Origin: Terrimonas sp.
Lineage (GTDB): Bacteria; Bacteroidota; Bacteroidia; Chitinophagales; Chitinophagaceae
DNA: 64,000 nt
Assembly (NCBI GenBank): GCA_016125075.1
Contig: WGMO01000013.1
Location: 140,319-204,318 of the forward strand
Reading direction: 5' to 3'
The notes under the pieces were generated by a model. That model ran no database searches, was not told where the DNA came from, and saw nothing but the letters and a program-made list of their open reading frames with translations. A program made the translations under genes and the position numbers. The stretch's first letter is position 1. Every line of letters starts with the position of its first letter. This document shows, piece after piece, positions 60,533 through 64,000 of the stretch.

Positions 60533-63460
60533 ATGAAAAAGTATAACCGCGTGATGAAGACCGGGCTTTTATTGGCCCTGCTTATTGGGGGTACCTGCTA
60601 CCCGGCTTCATCGCAAACAACCGTTCTGAAGAAATTAGAATATGCTTTTAATACAGATCCGGGATTGGGTAACGGTATCAGCATCATGCTCCCCAATGTT
60701 TCCACACTGGATAGTGTGTTTACCATTAACGTAAACGGATTGGCCACCGGCATCCATTTTCTATTCTTCCGCGTTCAGGATACCAGTAATAAATGGAGCC
60801 TTACCCAGAAAACATCCTTCTTTAAATTCCCCGGCAACGATACTTCCTCCACCATCACTGCCGTTGAATATTTCCTGGATACCGATCCTGGTTTTGGGAA
60901 TGGAACATCACTTGCCTTTACCCCGGGCAACAATGTAAGCGATACTTTTTCCTTTTCTATTCCTGATAATGGCAATCCCACAAGGATGCTGTATGTAAGG
61001 GCCAAAGACAACCGGGGTGTATGGAGCCTTTTGTATGAACAGGAAGTGGATGTTTGCCAGTTCAGGGCACAACCCGACTTCACGTATGTACAGTTTGGTA
61101 ACCGGTATAGTTTTATTGACAGCACATCAAACGGAGGTGCAAACGATTATGTATGGAAGTTCTTTCACGAAAATATCCTCATTAATAGCTCAACACTTTC
61201 CCATCCGCAGATCGACCTGCCACCCGGCAATAATAGGGTGAGATTGATCAGGGGTGAGGGTTGCCGGCAGGATTCTATCGATAAGCCGGTCACGACCGGA
61301 AAAATCTCTAAATATTATCCCAACAATGGCGATGCAGGCGGTGATGTGATTATATCCTTTTATGGGGCTGGTCTAGACACCAATGCCACCGTCTATCTGA
61401 GGCAAACAGGGGCACCGGGCAATTTTTTAACCCCCACCAGAAAAGGCAGTCGGAGCAATTACCAGTTGTTTACCTATTTTGATCTGCACAATGTTACCCC
61501 AACGGGTAATTATTTTCTCGAAGTGGTTTTCTCCAATGGATTAAAGGACACGGTTGATTTCAGGGTCAATCCAAAAGATGATACAGAACCAGTTCTGACT
61601 GTACAGATAGACGGACCCGGCCAGGTAAGGGAAAATATTTTCAATACTTATAATATCACGATCACGAATACCAGTAATAAGATGGCAATGGGTGTGCCCG
61701 TCTGGGTTGTTATTCCGGAATATTGCAATATTGATTTTTCCGCGTTCCCCAGCCAAATTCCAACCCATTACAGCCAGGAATTAAAAGACTCCGTATTGAG
61801 TTATACGATTATCGACTCTATCAATGGAAATCCCTACAGAGGTAAAATGTATTCTGTTTTGCTTTCCGGTGTGAATGCAAACCAAAGTATTACCATCCCT
61901 GTAAAAATCCAGGTCGCCATCAATAGTGCCCGTCCTTTTGATATCCATGTCTGGACAAGCAAAAGAATGTTTGGATCTTCCTTGAAGAACTTCTGGGGTA
62001 AGTGCTTTGATGATATTGTTTTTACAGTACTTGGATTTGTACCCGTTGCAGGTTGTTTTTCCGGTGCATTGGATTTTTTATCAAATGTGGGAGACCAGAT
62101 GGTAAATGGCAACCAAAATTACACCGGCTGGGGTTCATATACCTGGGGTATTGCAAGTGCATTGATATCATGTATACCAGGTGGCACCCTGGTGACAAAA
62201 TGGAAAACGGTTAATAAAATAATAGAGTTTTATACCGTAAACAACAAACTCATTAATGCAGGGGCCGGAGCCTATAATGGTGCCAGTTCCACGCACAGTG
62301 ATTGTGGAGAAACAGAAACAAATAATGGAAAAACAAAAGGGGTCACCCCTGCCAACTCCAGGGATCCAAACGGCATCTTCGGGCCGGAAGGATATGGAAC
62401 TGAAAGGTACCTGCTTCCCCTCGGTAAGGCCGGTTATACGATCAATTTCGAAAACAAACCCACGGCTACCGCCAATGCACAAAGGGTCTACCTGACCGAT
62501 ACGCTTGACAAGAACAAGTTCGACCTGTCCGGTTTTCATTTCACTAATTTCAGTATTGGCGACAGTATCTACTTTATTCCTCCTGCCTTGACGGAATACA
62601 CGAGCTCTGTCCGCATCCCGCAATTCCAGGATGTAGATGTGTTGTTCAACGCCAAACTGGATACGGCAACAGGCATCCTCAGTGTTTCTTACCTGAGCAT
62701 CGACCCCCTGACCAAAGAGCTGATCGACACGGCCTCCATTCAGGGATTTCTTCCTCCCAATACTACCCCTTTAGCCGGTGAAGGAAGCCTTTCCTATGCA
62801 TTGCCCATCAAAAAAAACCTGGCCAGCGGTACCCCGGTGACCAACAGGGCCAGTATCATTTTTGATAAAAACGAGGCCTTGATGACGAATACCTGGTTAA
62901 ATACCATTGATACGACCCGACCCGCCAATACCCTGCTGAGTGGGATGCTGGTAAATGATACCGTCATTAAATTAAGTTTTACAGCCAATGACCAGCATTC
63001 CGGTATCCAGGGACATGACATGTATTTTTCGACCAATAATGGAGCATACCGTTATATCGGGCAGGTGGGAAAAGATACCCTCCGTTTTACCGGGGCACCG
63101 GATTCTTCCTATTCTTTCTTTGTAGTGCCGGTTGATAATGTCGGTAACAAGGGCAGTGTATCCAATACCGTTACCCTGAAATTGCCAGCCGATAAAAATC
63201 TGGAAGGGAAAGTGCTTGTCTTCCCTAACCCGGGAAGGGATAATTTCACGATCCGTTTTGCCATACCGGAACAACAAAAAGTATCGGTAACCCTTTTCAA
63301 TATGACCGGGCAAATAGTCGGTAAATTATACCATAGTGTGGCAGAAGGAAATATCAGCCTGCAGTCCAACCTCGACAAACTGGGTGCCGGTATATATTTC
63401 ATCCAGGTAAAAGGAGATAAGGGATTAAAACTTTCCGGTAAACTCGTTATCATCCGTTAG
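60533..63460 (+). CDS. Large T9SS-secreted cargo protein with C-terminal sorting domain
   Basis: A 975-residue exported protein. Two N-terminal repeats of ~65 residues share EYxxxTDPGxGNG...WSL (residues ~32 and ~105). Then come IPT/TIG-like beta domains (ISKYYPNNGDAGGDVIISFYG), a conserved-type block VWVVIPEYCN..., and a hydrophobic Gly-rich segment (about residues 485-585). Next is DPNGIFGPEGYGTERY, the start of a conserved repeat domain common in large Bacteroidota proteins. A Cadherin/Ig-like domain and the ~75-residue type A sorting domain end the protein (VFPNPGRDNFTIRFAIP...GAGIYFIQVKG). It is exported by T9SS and attached to or released at the surface. The function is unknown. Confidence 0.86.
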   Translation: MKKYNRVMKTGLLLALLIGGTCYPASSQTTVLKKLEYAFNTDPGLGNGISIMLPNVSTLDSVFTINVNGLATGIHFLFFRVQDTSNKWSLTQKTSFFKFPGNDTSSTITAVEYFLDTDPGFGNGTSLAFTPGNNVSDTFSFSIPDNGNPTRMLYVRAKDNRGVWSLLYEQEVDVCQFRAQPDFTYVQFGNRYSFIDSTSNGGANDYVWKFFHENILINSSTLSHPQIDLPPGNNRVRLIRGEGCRQDSIDKPVTTGKISKYYPNNGDAGGDVIISFYGAGLDTNATVYLRQTGAPGNFLTPTRKGSRSNYQLFTYFDLHNVTPTGNYFLEVVFSNGLKDTVDFRVNPKDDTEPVLTVQIDGPGQVRENIFNTYNITITNTSNKMAMGVPVWVVIPEYCNIDFSAFPSQIPTHYSQELKDSVLSYTIIDSINGNPYRGKMYSVLLSGVNANQSITIPVKIQVAINSARPFDIHVWTSKRMFGSSLKNFWGKCFDDIVFTVLGFVPVAGCFSGALDFLSNVGDQMVNGNQNYTGWGSYTWGIASALISCIPGGTLVTKWKTVNKIIEFYTVNNKLINAGAGAYNGASSTHSDCGETETNNGKTKGVTPANSRDPNGIFGPEGYGTERYLLPLGKAGYTINFENKPTATANAQRVYLTDTLDKNKFDLSGFHFTNFSIGDSIYFIPPALTEYTSSVRIPQFQDVDVLFNAKLDTATGILSVSYLSIDPLTKELIDTASIQGFLPPNTTPLAGEGSLSYALPIKKNLASGTPVTNRASIIFDKNEALMTNTWLNTIDTTRPANTLLSGMLVNDTVIKLSFTANDQHSGIQGHDMYFSTNNGAYRYIGQVGKDTLRFTGAPDSSYSFFVVPVDNVGNKGSVSNTVTLKLPADKNLEGKVLVFPNPGRDNFTIRFAIPEQQKVSVTLFNMTGQIVGKLYHSVAEGNISLQSNLDKLGAGIYFIQVKGDKGLKLSGKLVIIR

Positions 63461-63482
63461 ACCAAAACCAACTGAAAATGAG

Positions 63483-63518
63483 AAGGACTTTCTTCATTGA
63501 AAGTCCTTTTATTTTTTT
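63483..63518. terminator. Intrinsic terminator, bidirectional
   Basis: The stem AAGGACTTTC/GAAAGTCCTT (63483-63492/63499-63508) has a 6-nt loop and is followed by TTATTTTTTT. It lies between the convergent T9SS cargo and methyltransferase genes. Confidence 0.82.
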
Positions 63519-64000
63519 ATAGCCCGTACCGAATACACCATCGGAATCTTCCCTTCCATTCCTTTGATATGCCATTTCCCATCGCCGGCTTCCACGATAT
63601 TCCGGAAACAGGGATAGGGCGAATACATGTATTCATTAAAAAGTTCAATTTGCAGCCCATTCCCCACCAGGGCATTCAGCACTTCCGCCAGGCTATGGTT
63701 CCAGCTATATTCTTTTCCTTTTATCTCGGCATTCCGGTCGGTATAAGTGCCTTCGCTTTCTGAAACGATCAGTTCCTGGTTATCATAATAATATTTTACA
63801 TGGGTAAACTCTTCATCAAACATCCATACCACGGGATGAAACTCGGCCATATAAAAGACGCCACCAGGTTTGAGGAAATGAGCGATGATCCGGGCCCAGG
63901 CTTCGAGGTCGGGTAACCAGCCGATCACACCATAGGAAGTAAAGACAATATCGAATTTCGCTTCCAGGTGTTCCGGAAGATCATAGATATTACAACAGAC
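63509..64000 (-). CDS. Class I SAM-dependent methyltransferase, 5' end cut by the window edge
   Basis: The visible frame is the C-terminal part of a class I methyltransferase. It is open to the window edge, beginning VCCNIYDLPEHLEAKFDIVFTSYGVIGWLPDLEAW. The post-II stretch FDIVFTSYGVIGWLPD and FLKPGGVFYMAEFHP match Methyltransf_11/25-type motifs. The SAM-binding GxGxG motif lies beyond the window. A GTG at 63928 could be mistaken for a start, but the sequence upstream continues in frame and matches the family. The substrate is unknown. Confidence 0.85.
   Translation of the reverse strand, partial: VCCNIYDLPEHLEAKFDIVFTSYGVIGWLPDLEAWARIIAHFLKPGGVFYMAEFHPVVWMFDEEFTHVKYYYDNQELIVSESEGTYTDRNAEIKGKEYSWNHSLAEVLNALVGNGLQIELFNEYMYSPYPCFRNIVEAGDGKWHIKGMEGKIPMVYSVRAIKK

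Overview
The window looks like a chromosomal stretch of a member of the Bacteroidota, most likely family Chitinophagaceae or a close relative. The evidence is a type IX secretion (T9SS) C-terminal sorting domain, many promoters of the Bacteroidota form TTG-N(18-20)-TAnnTTTG, the near absence of Shine-Dalgarno sequences, the small ribosomal protein bTHX, paired DUF1800/DUF1501 proteins, a GH97 enzyme, a serC-DUF1015 pair and a methionine synthase split into two genes. Most of the sequence is ordinary housekeeping DNA of moderate GC content. The genus cannot be settled from this window.

Layout. 0-8.6 kb: an edge-truncated POT peptide transporter, a DUF1501/DUF1800 pair, an orphan AlkB hydroxylase, an M48 membrane protease, an M43 lipoprotein protease and an AIM24 protein. 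8.7-18.8 kb: a secreted M16 protease, then a TetR-TolC-MFP-RND efflux operon whose promoter carries a perfect inverted-repeat operator. 18.8-29.2 kb: DUF502 and S1/P1-like proteins, serC-DUF1015, a TPR protein, an acyl-CoA ligase, a NarL-type regulator and a sulfide module (sulfide:quinone reductase, YeeE/YedE, DUF6691). 29.3-34.5 kb: an AT-richer accessory block (MDR oxidoreductase, alpha/beta hydrolase, a hydrolase fragment, enoyl-CoA hydratase-like protein, SDR and a divergent HxlR regulator). It is flanked by remnants of a tRNA-Arg 3' end. On its right it runs into a local duplication of tRNA-Arg(CCU) that contains a small GIY-YIG nuclease gene.

34.6-43.4 kb: a VOC protein, a ribosome hibernation factor, a roughly 0.7 kb tandem array of about 130-bp units built from inverted CACAGAG-type arms, a TPR membrane protein, an SRPBCC protein, a UvrD-like helicase fused to a RecB-type Fe-S nuclease, an Ig-like lipoprotein and recR. 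43.1-47.2 kb: the split methionine synthase. It is preceded by a roughly 210-nt leader with mutually exclusive hairpins, and its two genes are separated by a 30-residue membrane micropeptide gene that overlaps the second gene at TAATG. 47.2-64 kb: HAD and MFS genes, GH97, a LOG-family protein, xth, DUF4286, HU, bTHX, pdxH, a membrane coiled-coil protein with a rare strong Shine-Dalgarno, pyrH, a TPR histidine kinase and response regulator pair, a beta-helix protein, a large T9SS cargo protein and an edge-truncated methyltransferase.

The most promising candidates for something undescribed are the methionine synthase leader and its micropeptide, and the tRNA-Arg/GIY-YIG duplication with a palindrome inserted in the pseudo-tRNA. 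Next come the 130-bp inverted-arm array and the twin hairpins upstream of HU.
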